This document shows positions 7,376-16,052 of a stretch of DNA of 64,000 nt, in pieces. Below the pieces are notes generated by a model. The model saw only the letters and a program-made list of their open reading frames with translations, was not told where the DNA came from and did no database searches. This DNA is from Synechococcus sp. LA31 (GTDB taxonomy: Bacteria; Cyanobacteriota; Cyanobacteriia; PCC-6307; Cyanobiaceae), in assembly GCF_018502385.1 (NCBI RefSeq), contig NZ_CP075523.1, positions 372,001-436,000 on the forward strand, written 5' to 3'. The stretch's first letter is position 1, and every line of letters starts with the position of its first letter. Made by a program: the position numbers and the translations under genes.

Positions 7376-8608
7376 TCAGGCCCCCGGGCTGATCTCTATC
7401 CACCAGCCGCTGCCGGCGCCCTCCACCATCCAGCGGCGCCCCCAGTTGCGCTCGGAGTAGCGCTGGCCCGCTCCGCTGCCAATGGACGTGGTCACGTAGC
7501 CGCCGTTCACTAGATCGGCTTCTCCGTTGGGGTCGTGCATCAGGAACTGGCGCTTGGCTGGATCCCAACCGATGGCCAGGCTCCAATGGCCCCCGCCCTT
7601 GGGGGCCGAGACAGGTCCTTTGTGGAGCCAACCAACTGGGCAAGGGAGTCCCCGTTTGAGTTGCTCGATCAGGTCTTCGCTGGAGCCGTCGGTGCGGAAG
7701 CGTGCTTGCAGCCCAAGGCTTTGAAGCGCTTTCACTTGGGCATTGGCATCAGTGGTGTCGCTGTGGCGTTGCACCAAGGCCAGGTATTGATCGTCCAGTT
7801 GGCCGGGGCCACGCAGCGCATCGGGTTTCACGAAGGCAGCAGCCATGGCGCAACTGGATGAGAAGCACATGCGCGGCCCTTGGCTGGTGGCGCTGTCGTT
7901 CTGGCTCAGGTAGGGCACCGGCAGTTCGATCAGGCCGGGCAGCTCAGGTTGGGAAGTCGCGTTCGATGGTGACGCCGGAGTGCGAAACATCTCCGCGAAA
8001 GCACCCCGTTGCTCTGCGGTGAGTGAGCGCTCCAACTGCAACCAGGCCTCTTGTTGGTGCGCCAACCCCTTGTGGTGATGCACCGCGTCCAGGAGCTGGA
8101 TCGGCTCGTGGCTGGGGACCGAAGCTGATCTCGCCGTTTGGGTTTGTGGAGCAGCGGCCTCTGACGTTTGTGCATGGGACACCTCTGCAGCCCTTCGGCG
8201 CTTGAGCCCTTCCAGCGGGCTCTTGGGGCCCTTGTTCCAGCGCGGGAGCTCCTCGGCGATCACATCAGCTGACGATTCCCCGGCGAGTAGGCGCTTGCGC
8301 AAGGTGGAGCGCTCGAGGGCTCCCGCGCCGACGTTGAAGCAGAAGCTGATCAGGGCATCGCGTTGACGGGGGGTGAGCGTGACGCTGATCAGGAGCCGAT
8401 CCACTGCAGCGGCAGCCTCAGCGACATCTTGCTTGAGCCAGGCCTCTGCCTGCTCTTGCGTGATCGTCAGCCCCGGCACCACCTCCGCGCCGGTGTGGCC
8501 GTAGCCGATGGTCCAGGGAGCAGCGCCGCTGGCGGGGTCGGGGTAGGCGCTCAGGCGGCAGCCCTCCCAGGTTTTGAGCAAGGTCCAGCCCTCAGGAGTG
8601 AGTGGCAT
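7376..8608 (-). CDS. GH24 lysozyme fused to C39-like cysteine peptidase
   Basis: I chose the ATG at 8608 (MPLTPEGWTLLKTWEGC); an ATG at 8650 would add 14 residues. Residues 1-145 form a phage-type GH24 lysozyme with the E-D-T triad positions visible: Glu15 in TWEG, Asp24, and Thr33 in WTIGYGHT. After a Ser/Thr/Ala/Gln-rich linker (about 145-225), residues 227-410 look like a peptidase C39-like domain: Gln236, a nucleophile Cys at 248 or 253, His341 in GGGHWSLAIG and Asp359 in MHDP. No signal peptide is evident. The combination suggests degradation of peptidoglycan glycan plus peptide, as in a phage-derived lysin or a secreted toxin. The in-vivo role is not known. Confidence 0.85.
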   Translation of the reverse strand: MPLTPEGWTLLKTWEGCRLSAYPDPASGAAPWTIGYGHTGAEVVPGLTITQEQAEAWLKQDVAEAAAAVDRLLISVTLTPRQRDALISFCFNVGAGALERSTLRKRLLAGESSADVIAEELPRWNKGPKSPLEGLKRRRAAEVSHAQTSEAAAPQTQTARSASVPSHEPIQLLDAVHHHKGLAHQQEAWLQLERSLTAEQRGAFAEMFRTPASPSNATSQPELPGLIELPVPYLSQNDSATSQGPRMCFSSSCAMAAAFVKPDALRGPGQLDDQYLALVQRHSDTTDANAQVKALQSLGLQARFRTDGSSEDLIEQLKRGLPCPVGWLHKGPVSAPKGGGHWSLAIGWDPAKRQFLMHDPNGEADLVNGGYVTTSIGSGAGQRYSERNWGRRWMVEGAGSGWWIEISPGA

Positions 8609-8672
8609 TGAGGAGTCGCGGAGAACCCTTGAGGGTTCCGGCGGGGTCATCTGCGGCAGGCAGGATCAACCC

Positions 8673-8897
8673 ATGACCGATCCCTCCCACGAACTCAGCT
8701 CTGCTGACTGGCGCCGCATCTGCGATGCCTTGCGTTATCTCGGCCGCGATCTGCACCACCGCTCCTTTGCTGTGACCTCAGAGCGGCGGGAGTTGCTCTG
8801 GGAAGAGATGGACCGCTGTCTGGAATTGGCAGATCGGCTCAGTGCTCAGTTGCCTGACGAACCCATGGCGGATGGATCAGGCCCGGAACCCTTCTGA
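8673..8897 (+). CDS. Small hypothetical protein
   Basis: This is a 74-residue acidic, Arg- and Glu-rich, probably all-helical protein (MTDPSHELSSADWRRICDAL). The ATG at 8673 lies divergent from the lysozyme gene, 64 bases from its chosen start. An open extension upstream of this Met overlaps the lysozyme gene and is unlikely to be used. No domain is recognised. Confidence 0.6.
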   Translation: MTDPSHELSSADWRRICDALRYLGRDLHHRSFAVTSERRELLWEEMDRCLELADRLSAQLPDEPMADGSGPEPF

Positions 8898-8915
8898 GCA
8901 GTTCGCCAATGCTCC

Positions 8916-9266
8916 ATGGATTCCCGCCGGCTGGTGGTCTGGATCTCCACCGGGATCCTGGGATTCCAGGGCGCCACGTTGGCGTTTGACCTGCTCAATT
9001 GCACTGCCCTGAGCTGGCTGTACGTGCGGATGAATGGGTTGCCGGCGCTGGAGCGGCGGGTGGACGAGCCTCGCCGCTCGCGTGGTGTTGTGGATCCCGA
9101 TGCGCCGAAGCAGTCCTCGGTCGGTTCCACTCCAGAGCACCCCGTGGCGTTGTTCTGTGCCCGGCCCCAAGGCCTCATTGATGAAGCAGTGAATCAGGGG
9201 CTCAGCATCCTGGCGGGGTTGGCCCTGGGGAGCTCCGTTGGCGGGAGGGGGCAGGGCCAGCCCTGA
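8916..9266 (+). CDS. Hypothetical protein with N-terminal membrane segment
   Basis: This is a 116-residue frame starting with ATG at 8916, 18 bases after the preceding gene and in the same direction. It has a hydrophobic N-terminus (residues 6-24), a polar Pro/Arg-rich middle and a second mildly hydrophobic stretch near the C-terminus (LSILAGLALGSS). No family was recognised. A minus-strand frame of similar length overlaps it, so the coding strand is not certain. Confidence 0.45.
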   Translation: MDSRRLVVWISTGILGFQGATLAFDLLNCTALSWLYVRMNGLPALERRVDEPRRSRGVVDPDAPKQSSVGSTPEHPVALFCARPQGLIDEAVNQGLSILAGLALGSSVGGRGQGQP

Positions 9267-9275
9267 GGACCGTCT

Positions 9276-9536
9276 TCAGCGGCGCTTGAGGTTCTCGCGT
9301 GAGCACTGGGGTGCCCGCTCGAGCTGCTGCCAGGGACGTGCGCAGGCGTGGTTCATGGCTTCCTCGCAGCGCTCCAGGTGATAGAGCAGCGGGCTGTTGG
9401 GCGAGGGGAACTTCCGGCGGAAGTGCTCGCCCGGTTTGAGTAGGCCGGCGGAGCGCCAGCGATGCAGCGTCCGCTCGCTCACGCCCAGGCAATCGGCGGC
9501 CTGACGTTGCACGGACCAGTGGGGGGTATGGGTCAT
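9276..9536 (-). CDS. Small HTH (MerR/excisionase-like) DNA-binding protein
   Basis: This is an 86-residue protein with an N-terminal helix-turn-helix (QAADCLGVSERTLHRWRSAG) followed by LLKPGEHFRRKF, a layout typical of MerR-like and excisionase-like small DNA-binding proteins. The C-terminus is basic. It sits between hypothetical genes and tRNA-Pro, the kind of place where excisionase-like genes occur in integrated elements, but no integrase is present in the window. Confidence 0.7.
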   Translation of the reverse strand: MTHTPHWSVQRQAADCLGVSERTLHRWRSAGLLKPGEHFRRKFPSPNSPLLYHLERCEEAMNHACARPWQQLERAPQCSRENLKRR

Positions 9537-9741
9537 CGTTGTGGATGCGAAAGACAGGAACTCCTGGGACCGGAGATCTGCGATCGATCCATCAGCGGAT
9601 CCGGCGAAAGGGGATGGATGCGTTCAGAGATGACGCAGCTCGGTATCGCCGCCGTTGAGGCTTGCTCGCACTGGAGGCTACGGGGGACGGCCCTGACAAC
9701 CCCGGACGCTCCCAGACACTCCCAGCCTGAGTGGGACGGAT

Positions 9742-9763
9742 TTTTGAGCCCGTTTTGAGCCCG
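9742..9763. repeat. Tandem 11-bp direct repeat near tRNA-Pro
   Basis: Two perfect adjacent copies of TTTTGAGCCCG lie 30 bases from the 3' end of tRNA-Pro, in the 256-base gap between the HTH gene and the tRNA. This gap holds no gene that I can support. The repeat could be a recombination or protein-binding site, or a chance duplication. Confidence 0.6.
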
Positions 9764-9792
9764 CCTCTCAGGCCTGGTTGGTGAGAAGTCAA

Positions 9793-9866
9793 TCGGGGCG
9801 ACAGGATTCGAACCTGCGACCTAGTGCTCCCAAAGCACCCGCGCTACCAAGCTGCGCCACGCCCCG
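9793..9866 (-). tRNA. tRNA-Pro (anticodon TGG)
   Basis: The minus strand folds as a 74-base tRNA. The 7-bp acceptor stem is CGGGGCG/CGCCCCG with discriminator A, the D stem GCGC/GCGC, the anticodon loop TTTGGGA with TGG reading proline codons, and the T arm GCAGG-TTCGAAT-CCTGT. CCA is not encoded. The accessory region 1-9780 lies on its 3' side, the side where tRNA-targeting elements insert. Confidence 0.95.
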
Positions 9867-9947
9867 CCTGCTGGGAGCTTACCCCTCGCCCTGGCTGGCT
9901 GCTTGGAGAGGAGCCCGTTACAACGGGCCAGCCTCTGCGCTGGGTGT

Positions 9948-10652
9948 GTGAAGCCAAGGTCACTGCTGCTTGCCCTGCTGTCGCTCTGCGCAGTGTTGGT
10001 GGTTGGGGTGCGGGCTGAAACCCTGGCTGTTCCTACCGGCCAATCAACGCTGCCTCCGCGGCCAGAACTGATTCCTGCCGAAACTCAGGTGGCTGATGTG
10101 GTGCTGGTGAGCAGCGCTCTGGCTGGGTTACCCAAGGATGATGCGTGGCCTCTGCGGCCCGGCGAACCACTGCGGTTGGTGTACCCGCTGGCGGTTGCTG
10201 CAGAGGAAGTGGATCCCTACGGCTGGCGTTATTCCGACAGCCGTGGCGCTTGGCGCATGCACGCTGGCCAGGATTTGGTGGCGCCTGAGGGCACTCCTGT
10301 GTTGGCCATGCTTCCAGGCCACGTGGTGCTGGTGGAGGAGCTCGATGGCTATGGCCTCACCGTGGTGCTCGATCACGGCCGGGGTTGGCAGACCCTCTAT
10401 GCGCATCTGCTCTCGGCCTCGGTGCAACAGGGAGATTTCCTGCCCGCTGCCACACCCCTAGGACAGCTGGGCCAGAGCGGCCGTGCCAGTGGCCCCCACC
10501 TGCATGTGGAGCTGCGTCGCCGGGATGGTGACCGCATGCTGGCGCTCGATCCCACTCCCTTAATTGATCAGGCCACGCGGCTGTTGCCGGTGGCCCCGCC
10601 GCCGCTGCAGCAGGCTCAGGGGACCACCAAGATCGGCTCTCCATCGCCTTGA
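9948..10652 (+). CDS. M23-family (LytM) peptidase, exported
   Basis: A GTG start at 9948 gives 234 residues and places a signal peptide (KPRSLLLALLSLCAVLVVG) at the N-terminus. The M23 zinc metallopeptidase domain occupies about residues 85-215: His105 and Asp109 in HAGQD, His153 in YAHL and His186 in HLHVE are the expected zinc and catalytic residues. It probably cleaves peptidoglycan cross-links or activates amidases in the periplasm. The stop overlaps the TTG start of the next gene. Confidence 0.88.
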   Translation: MKPRSLLLALLSLCAVLVVGVRAETLAVPTGQSTLPPRPELIPAETQVADVVLVSSALAGLPKDDAWPLRPGEPLRLVYPLAVAAEEVDPYGWRYSDSRGAWRMHAGQDLVAPEGTPVLAMLPGHVVLVEELDGYGLTVVLDHGRGWQTLYAHLLSASVQQGDFLPAATPLGQLGQSGRASGPHLHVELRRRDGDRMLALDPTPLIDQATRLLPVAPPPLQQAQGTTKIGSPSP

Positions 10653-11239
10653 TCCGCATTGAGCGTTCTGGTTTGCAGCTGCGCCATGGCTCAGCCTGGT
10701 TGCAGCAGCAGGGCATCGGCACCCAGGATCTGCGCCAGCGCTTGGTTGATGGGCTGGTTTGGCAGCAGCCGTTGGTCACCGTTTATGGCAAGCAGCACCG
10801 CACGCCGCGGCTCACCTGCTGGGTGGCTGATCCAGGCTGCAGCTACCGCTATAGCGGTCTCCAGCAGGAGATCCATCCTTGGACTAGGGATCTCGAGACG
10901 TTGCGGGATCTGCTGCAGCAGCAGCTTGAGGTTCGCTTCAACAGCCTGCTGCTCAACCGCTACCGCGATGGTGCCGATCGGATGGGTTGGCACGCCGACG
11001 ATGAGGCTGAGCTCGACGATCAGGCCCCTATTGCCTCCCTCAGCCTCGGCGTTGCCCGTGATCTGCGCTTCAGGCCACGCCGAGGAACGGAAGCGGCTTT
11101 CGCCGTGAACCTTGCAGATGGCGACCTCTTGGTGATGGATCCACCCAGCCAGAACCACTGGCAGCACGCGCTGCCGCCTCGGGCTCGCGTGGTGGCCGAG
11201 CGGATCAACCTCACCTTTCGAGTGATTCGGCTTCGCTGA
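10649..11239 (+). CDS. AlkB-like 2OG-Fe(II) dioxygenase
   Basis: This 196-residue protein shows the AlkB/ALKBH2-type signature: NRYRDGADRMGWHADDE with Fe ligands His115 and Asp117, the third ligand His173 in HWQHALP, and the 2-oxoglutarate-binding RINLTFR near the C-terminus. It should remove alkyl groups from damaged nucleic-acid bases by oxidation. The start is a TTG overlapping the previous stop (TTGA), so it is translated with the M23 peptidase gene despite the unrelated role. Confidence 0.9.
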   Translation: MIRIERSGLQLRHGSAWLQQQGIGTQDLRQRLVDGLVWQQPLVTVYGKQHRTPRLTCWVADPGCSYRYSGLQQEIHPWTRDLETLRDLLQQQLEVRFNSLLLNRYRDGADRMGWHADDEAELDDQAPIASLSLGVARDLRFRPRRGTEAAFAVNLADGDLLVMDPPSQNHWQHALPPRARVVAERINLTFRVIRLR

Positions 11240-11240
11240 T

Positions 11241-11639
11241 TCAGCCCAGCACGGCAATGCAATCGATCTCGACCCGTGCACCCTTGGGCAGGGCGGCAAC
11301 CTCCACGCAGGCCCGAGCTGGGGATACGCCGGCTCCGAACATCTCGGCGTAGAGGGCATTCACCTTGGCGAAATCACTGAGGTCGGCGAGAAACACCGTG
11401 GTGCGCACCACCTGTTGAGGTGTGCAGCCTGCTTCGCTCAGCACCGCCTTGAGGTTGCTCAACACCTGCCGGGTTTCTGCTTCCACATCGCCTGCACCCA
11501 CCATCGCGCCGCTGGCGGGATCGAGGGCGATCTGGCCGCTGCAATAGAGCACGCCGCCTGCTTTCACGGCCTGGTTGTAGGGGCCCACCGGTGCAGGAGC
11601 AGCGCTCGTGGTCACGGCTTCGATCGCAGGGCTGGTCAT
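11241..11639 (-). CDS. RidA family enamine/imine deaminase
   Basis: With the ATG at 11639 the product has 132 residues, normal for RidA (YjgF/YER057c). The signatures APVGPYNQAVKAGG, the central Gly-rich YCSGQIALDP and the C-terminal ARVEIDCIAVLG are visible, with the substrate-binding Arg in SPARACVEVA. RidA hydrolyses reactive 2-aminoacrylate released by PLP enzymes. It is convergent with the AlkB-like gene, with a one-base gap between stops. Confidence 0.93.
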   Translation of the reverse strand: MTSPAIEAVTTSAAPAPVGPYNQAVKAGGVLYCSGQIALDPASGAMVGAGDVEAETRQVLSNLKAVLSEAGCTPQQVVRTTVFLADLSDFAKVNALYAEMFGAGVSPARACVEVAALPKGARVEIDCIAVLG

Positions 11640-11682
11640 GCTGGAGGGAAGATGGGCGCTGAGCCTATGGCCAGAGCGCCTG

Positions 11683-12798
11683 ATGCGAATCGAGTTGTCC
11701 AACCCTGAGTTGCCCCTGCGGCCCCAGGTGGAGCTCGATGGTCTGTGGCATCGCTACAGCGGCCCGGCCTCGAGCGGCGATTGGACCCTGCGCGATATCC
11801 ACTTTCAATTGCGCCCAGGCGAACTGGTGGGTTTGCTGGGCCCCTCGGGCTGCGGCAAAACCACCTTGCTCCGATTGATCGCCGGCTTTGAGAAACCAGA
11901 TCGCGGCGTGGTGCGTATCGGCGGGCAGGAGGTGGCCGGCCCCCATCGCTGGCTGCCGCCGGAGCGGCGCGGTGTGGGCATGGTGTTTCAGGACTACGCC
12001 CTGTTTCCCCACCTCGATGCCTGGCGCAATGCCTGTTTCGGTCTGCGCCGCGGTCAGGACAGCAGCCGCGCCGGCTGGTTGCTGGAGCTGCTCGGTCTGA
12101 AGGGCCTCGAGCGCCGCTACCCCCATGAGCTCTCGGGCGGTCAGCGTCAGCGCCTGGCCCTGGCCCGTGCCCTGGCCCCCGGCTGTTCGCTCGTGCTGCT
12201 CGATGAACCCTTCTCCAACCTCGACGTGGAGGTGCGGCTGCGCCTGCGCGCCGAGCTCCCGGGGGTGCTGGCTCGCTGCGGGGCCAGCGGTGTGATCGTG
12301 ACCCACGACCCCGAGGAGGCCCTGGCCATCTGCGATCGGGTGGCGGTGCTCGAATCGGGCCATCTGCACCAGTGCGCCAGCCCCAAGCAGCTGGTCACAG
12401 CCCCAGCCACGGCCTTTGTGGGGCGCTTTGTGCTGCAGAGCAATCTGCTGCCGGCCCAGTGGCAGGGGCATGGACTCACCACCCCGCTGGGTGCCTTGAA
12501 CATTCCCGCCGAGGCGGAGCTGCTCCCCCGCAGCAGCGCTGATGATCTGGAGGTGTTGGTAAGCCCCCAGGGCATCGAACTCACGCCAGACGACACAGCT
12601 GAGGCTTGGGTGATCGGTCGTGAATTTCTGGGCCGCGAGTGGCTGTATCAGGTGCAGTGCGGTGAGCGCCGCCTTCGGCTGCGGCTCCCCCTCGAGCAGG
12701 ACTACGCCCGCGGGCAGCGCTGCCGGCTGCGGCTGCGGGCTGGTGAGTTGGTACGCCTCTTCCCCGCCGGCGTAGAGCTCTGCGCGGCTGCCCACTGA
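11683..12798 (+). CDS. ABC transporter ATP-binding protein (FutC/PotA type)
   Basis: This is a 371-residue ATPase starting MRIELSNPELP. It has Walker A GPSGCGKTTLL, Q-loop VFQDYALFPH, signature LSGGQRQRLALARAL, Walker B LVLLDEP and the H-loop in VIVTHDPEEA, followed by a roughly 130-residue C-terminal regulatory (TOBE-like) extension. The form matches the ferric iron (FutC/AfuC) and polyamine/sulfate importer ATPases; in picocyanobacteria a stand-alone gene of this kind is often assigned to Fe(III) uptake. No permease or binding protein is nearby, so the substrate is inferred only. Confidence 0.85.
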   Translation: MRIELSNPELPLRPQVELDGLWHRYSGPASSGDWTLRDIHFQLRPGELVGLLGPSGCGKTTLLRLIAGFEKPDRGVVRIGGQEVAGPHRWLPPERRGVGMVFQDYALFPHLDAWRNACFGLRRGQDSSRAGWLLELLGLKGLERRYPHELSGGQRQRLALARALAPGCSLVLLDEPFSNLDVEVRLRLRAELPGVLARCGASGVIVTHDPEEALAICDRVAVLESGHLHQCASPKQLVTAPATAFVGRFVLQSNLLPAQWQGHGLTTPLGALNIPAEAELLPRSSADDLEVLVSPQGIELTPDDTAEAWVIGREFLGREWLYQVQCGERRLRLRLPLEQDYARGQRCRLRLRAGELVRLFPAGVELCAAAH

Positions 12799-12802
12799 GC
12801 GC

Positions 12803-13576
12803 TCAGCCCTTCCAAAGATCCTTGTGGCCCCGCAGGTGGCGCAGCACCTCTGGGCTCTCCGCCCGCACAAACAAATTGGTGGCCCGCTCCAGCGCAATCG
12901 TGCTGGGCAGGGTGGGTTGCTCCTGCTCCCGTAGGGCCAGGGTGGTGGTTAGCCGCTCGCTGATCGCGCGATCGGTGGGAGCTTCGGCCGCAGCCCAGCG
13001 CAGGTTGCCGGCGGTGTATTCGTGGGCGCACCACACCTGAGTGGGCCCCGGCAGGGCTGCCAATTGCTGCAGCGAGCGGTGCATCTGTTCAGGTGTGCCC
13101 TCAAACAACCGCCCGCAGCCCCCGGCGAACAGCGTGTCGCCGCAGAAGAGATGCCCGCTATCCCCGCCTGCGGGGGCGAGATAAAAGGCGATGTGGTGGG
13201 CGGTGTGGCCGGGCACGTCGATCACCTGCACGGTGCGTCCCAGCAGCTCAAACCGATCGCCCCCCTGCACACCTTGGGTTTGCAGGGGAATGCGGGCAAG
13301 ATCAGCGCTGCTGGCAATCACCGCAGCCTGCGGCCAGTGCTGCAATAGCTGCGGTGTGCCGCCGATATGGTCGTGATGGTGGTGGGTGTGCAGGATGGCT
13401 GTGAGCTCAAGCTGCCGCTGCTCCAGCCACGTGATCACCGGTTCGGCTACCGCTGGATCCACCACCACGGCAGGTCCCGGTTGATCTCCATGCAGCACAA
13501 ACACATAGTTGTCGCTGAGCACCGGGATCAACGACACCCGGCTGGCGATCGGGGCTGCGGTGGCGGCCTGTTGCAT
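12803..13576 (-). CDS. gloB: Hydroxyacylglutathione hydrolase (glyoxalase II)
   Basis: This 257-residue metallo-beta-lactamase-fold enzyme has the binuclear metal motif [10 protein letters not shown] (His65, His67, Asp69, His70), a second His in [11 protein letters not shown], the Asp in [15 protein letters not shown], and the C-terminal substrate-binding region of GloB proteins. It hydrolyses S-lactoylglutathione to lactate and glutathione in methylglyoxal detoxification. It is divergent from hisG, with only 29 bases between start codons. Its stop and that of the convergent ABC gene both sit in the palindrome TGAGCGCTCA at 12796-12805. Confidence 0.93.
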   Translation of the reverse strand: MQQAATAAPIASRVSLIPVLSDNYVFVLHGDQPGPAVVVDPAVAEPVITWLEQRQLELTAILHTHHHHDHIGGTPQLLQHWPQAAVIASSADLARIPLQTQGVQGGDRFELLGRTVQVIDVPGHTAHHIAFYLAPAGGDSGHLFCGDTLFAGGCGRLFEGTPEQMHRSLQQLAALPGPTQVWCAHEYTAGNLRWAAAEAPTDRAISERLTTTLALREQEQPTLPSTIALERATNLFVRAESPEVLRHLRGHKDLWKG

Positions 13577-13605
13577 CGTTAAAGTCCCGGTTCAGGCTGA
13601 CTCCC

Positions 13606-14253
13606 ATGATCACCGTTGCGCTGGCCAAGGGAGCCCTCCTCAAGGATTCCGTGGCACGTTTCGCTGCTGCCGGCCTCGATTTCGCGGCGGTACTCGAGCC
13701 GGGTAATCGCCAGCTGATGGTGCCCAGCGCCTGTGGCCGGGCCCGGGCGTTGCTCGTGCGCAATGCCGATGTGCCTGTGTATGTGGCCTACGGCCAGGCC
13801 CAGCTGGGCGTGGTCGGTTACGACGTGCTCCGTGAGCATCAGCTGCCGGTGGCTCATCTGGTGGATCTGGGCTTCGGTGGCTGCCGCATGAGCGTGGCCG
13901 TGAAAGCCACAAGCCCCTACCGCCGCACCGCCGATCTGCCCGCTCACTGCCGCGTCGCCAGCAAGTTCACCCGCTGCGCTGAGGAGTATTTCGAGGCGCT
14001 GGATCTTCCGGTGGAGCTGATTCATCTGGCCGGTTCCGTGGAGCTCGGCCCGATCACCGGCATGAGTGAGGCGATTGTGGACCTGGTGGCCACCGGCCGC
14101 ACCCTTGTGGAGAACGGCCTGATCGCGATTGAAGATCTGTTCCACTCCACAGCCCGCCTGGTGGGGCATCCCCTGGCGCTGCGCCTTGATGACGGTGAGC
14201 TGCAGGGGATCGTGGATCAAATCGCTGCCGTCTCCAGCCGGCCTGGAACCTGA
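13606..14253 (+). CDS. hisG: ATP phosphoribosyltransferase, short form
   Basis: This 215-residue protein begins [15 protein letters not shown]. It has the HisG core ([21 protein letters not shown]) and the PRPP-binding loop near [19 protein letters not shown] with TGRTL. It catalyses the first step of histidine biosynthesis. It lacks the C-terminal regulatory domain, so it is the short form that needs the HisZ subunit, which is not in this window. The stop overlaps the start of the downstream ABC exporter by one base (TGATG). Confidence 0.95.
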   Translation: MITVALAKGALLKDSVARFAAAGLDFAAVLEPGNRQLMVPSACGRARALLVRNADVPVYVAYGQAQLGVVGYDVLREHQLPVAHLVDLGFGGCRMSVAVKATSPYRRTADLPAHCRVASKFTRCAEEYFEALDLPVELIHLAGSVELGPITGMSEAIVDLVATGRTLVENGLIAIEDLFHSTARLVGHPLALRLDDGELQGIVDQIAAVSSRPGT

Positions 14254-16052
14254 TGGCCAATCTCGATCGGCAACGGCTGCGACGTTTGCTGCCCTACCTG
14301 GGCCGCGACCGCAAGCGATTGCTGCTCACCATGGTGCTGCTGATTCCCGTGGCGGGAGCCGCGGCGGTGCAGCCCCTCCTGGTGGGACAGGCGATCTCGG
14401 CGTTGCGGCAGGAGCCGGTGCTCGCCTGGCTTGAGCCCTTGCCCCTGGCCCAGCAGCTACGCACCCTGGTGCTGTTGCTGCTCGCCGCCGTGGGCGTGCG
14501 TCTCGGCCTGCAGGGGCTTCAGAGCTTCAACGTGCAGGCGGTGGGCCAGCGGCTTACGGCCCGCATCCGCAACGACCTGTTCGCCCACGCCCTCGATCTT
14601 TCGCTGCGGTTTCACGACCGCACGCCGGTGGGCAAGCTGCTCACCCGCCTCACCAGCGATGTGGATGCCTTGGCGGAGGTGTTTGGCAGCGGGGCGGTGG
14701 GCCTGCTTGCCGATCTGGTCACCCTGCTGGTGATCGCCGCCACGATGATCACGATTGAGCCGCGCCTGGGCCTGCTGCTGCTGGCTTCGCAGGTGCCGGT
14801 CACACTCACGATGCTCTGGCTGCAGCGCCGCTACCGCAAGGCCAACTACCGCGTTCGCGAAGAGCTCAGCCAGCTCAATGCCGATCTCCAGGAAAACCTG
14901 CAGGGTCTGGAGGTGGTGCAAATGTTTCGCCGTGAGGCCTACAACTCCGCTCGCTTCGCCAAAACCACAGAGGCCTACCGCCAGGCCGTGAATGGCACGA
15001 TCTTCTACGACTCGGCCATCTCCGCCCTGATCGAGTGGGTGTCGCTCGGTGCGATTGCCCTGGTGCTGGCGCTTGGTGGCTGGATGGTCACAGCCGGCGC
15101 GATGGGTTTGGGCACGCTCACCACCTTCATTCTTTTCTCCCAGCGCCTGTTTGATCCGCTGCGCCAGTTAGCGGAACGCTTCACCCAGATCCAAGGCGGC
15201 CTGACTGCTGTGGAGCGGATCGGTGAACTGATGGAGCAGCCGATCGAGATTCAGGAGCTCCCCCAGGAGCAGCGCTCGGCCGCTGCACTTCTCAGTGGTG
15301 CTGAGCGCAGCAGCGCGGGCGAGGTGGTGTTCGACAACGTGTCGTTCGCCTACCGCGCCGACGACCCGATCCTCACCAACCTCTCCTTCCGCATCGCACC
15401 GGGTGAGCACGTGGCGTTGGTGGGGCCCACCGGATCCGGCAAGAGCACCGTGATCCGTCTGCTCTGCCGGCTGTATGAGCCCCAGCAAGGCCGCATCCTG
15501 CTGGATGGCATCGACATCCGCGAGCTGCCGATTCCCACCCTGCGCCAGCGGCTGGGTGTGGTGCTGCAAGACACCTTCCTCTTTAGCGGCAACGTTGCCG
15601 ACAACTTGCGCCTCGATGCGGCGATCAGCGACACCGAGCTGCAGCGCCTCTGCAGCGATCTGGGGCTCGAGCCGCTGCTGCAGCGCCTGCCCCAGGGCCT
15701 GGCGACCGAGTTGCGTGAGCGCGGCGGCAATCTTTCTTCCGGTGAGCGGCAGTTGCTGTCAGTGGCGCGCGTGGCGATCCGCGATCCATCGGTGCTGGTG
15801 ATGGATGAGGCCACGGCTTTCCTCGATCCTTCCACCGAAGCCACCCTGCAGCGTGATCTCGATCGGCTGCTATGCGATCGCACAGCCATCGTGATCGCCC
15901 ACCGCCTGGCCACTGTGGAAGCGGCCGATCGCATCCTGGTGCTTCAGCGTGGCCGCCTGATTGAACAGGGCAGTCACAAGGTGCTGCGTGCCGCCGGTGG
16001 CCTCTACGCGCAGTTGGCTGAGCTCCAGGAACGGGGGCTGGCCAGGCTCTGA
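14253..16052 (+). CDS. ABC exporter, fused membrane and ATPase domains (MsbA-like)
   Basis: This 599-residue half-transporter has six membrane helices in the first 310 residues and a nucleotide-binding domain from about residue 345. The ATPase motifs are Walker A VGPTGSGKST, signature NLSSGERQLL and Walker B VLVMDEATAFLD, with the H-loop His in IVIAHRL. It works as a dimer exporting lipids or drugs; the substrate cannot be read from sequence. It directly follows hisG, with a one-base overlap. Its 3' end overlaps the convergent hydrolase gene by about 49 bases. Confidence 0.92.
   Translation: MANLDRQRLRRLLPYLGRDRKRLLLTMVLLIPVAGAAAVQPLLVGQAISALRQEPVLAWLEPLPLAQQLRTLVLLLLAAVGVRLGLQGLQSFNVQAVGQRLTARIRNDLFAHALDLSLRFHDRTPVGKLLTRLTSDVDALAEVFGSGAVGLLADLVTLLVIAATMITIEPRLGLLLLASQVPVTLTMLWLQRRYRKANYRVREELSQLNADLQENLQGLEVVQMFRREAYNSARFAKTTEAYRQAVNGTIFYDSAISALIEWVSLGAIALVLALGGWMVTAGAMGLGTLTTFILFSQRLFDPLRQLAERFTQIQGGLTAVERIGELMEQPIEIQELPQEQRSAAALLSGAERSSAGEVVFDNVSFAYRADDPILTNLSFRIAPGEHVALVGPTGSGKSTVIRLLCRLYEPQQGRILLDGIDIRELPIPTLRQRLGVVLQDTFLFSGNVADNLRLDAAISDTELQRLCSDLGLEPLLQRLPQGLATELRERGGNLSSGERQLLSVARVAIRDPSVLVMDEATAFLDPSTEATLQRDLDRLLCDRTAIVIAHRLATVEAADRILVLQRGRLIEQGSHKVLRAAGGLYAQLAELQERGLARL

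Noticed and set aside
11665-12897. 410-codon minus-strand frame opposite the ABC ATPase gene
   Set aside because: The plus-strand gene has intact Walker and signature motifs; the shadow is Gln/Ala-rich without a domain.
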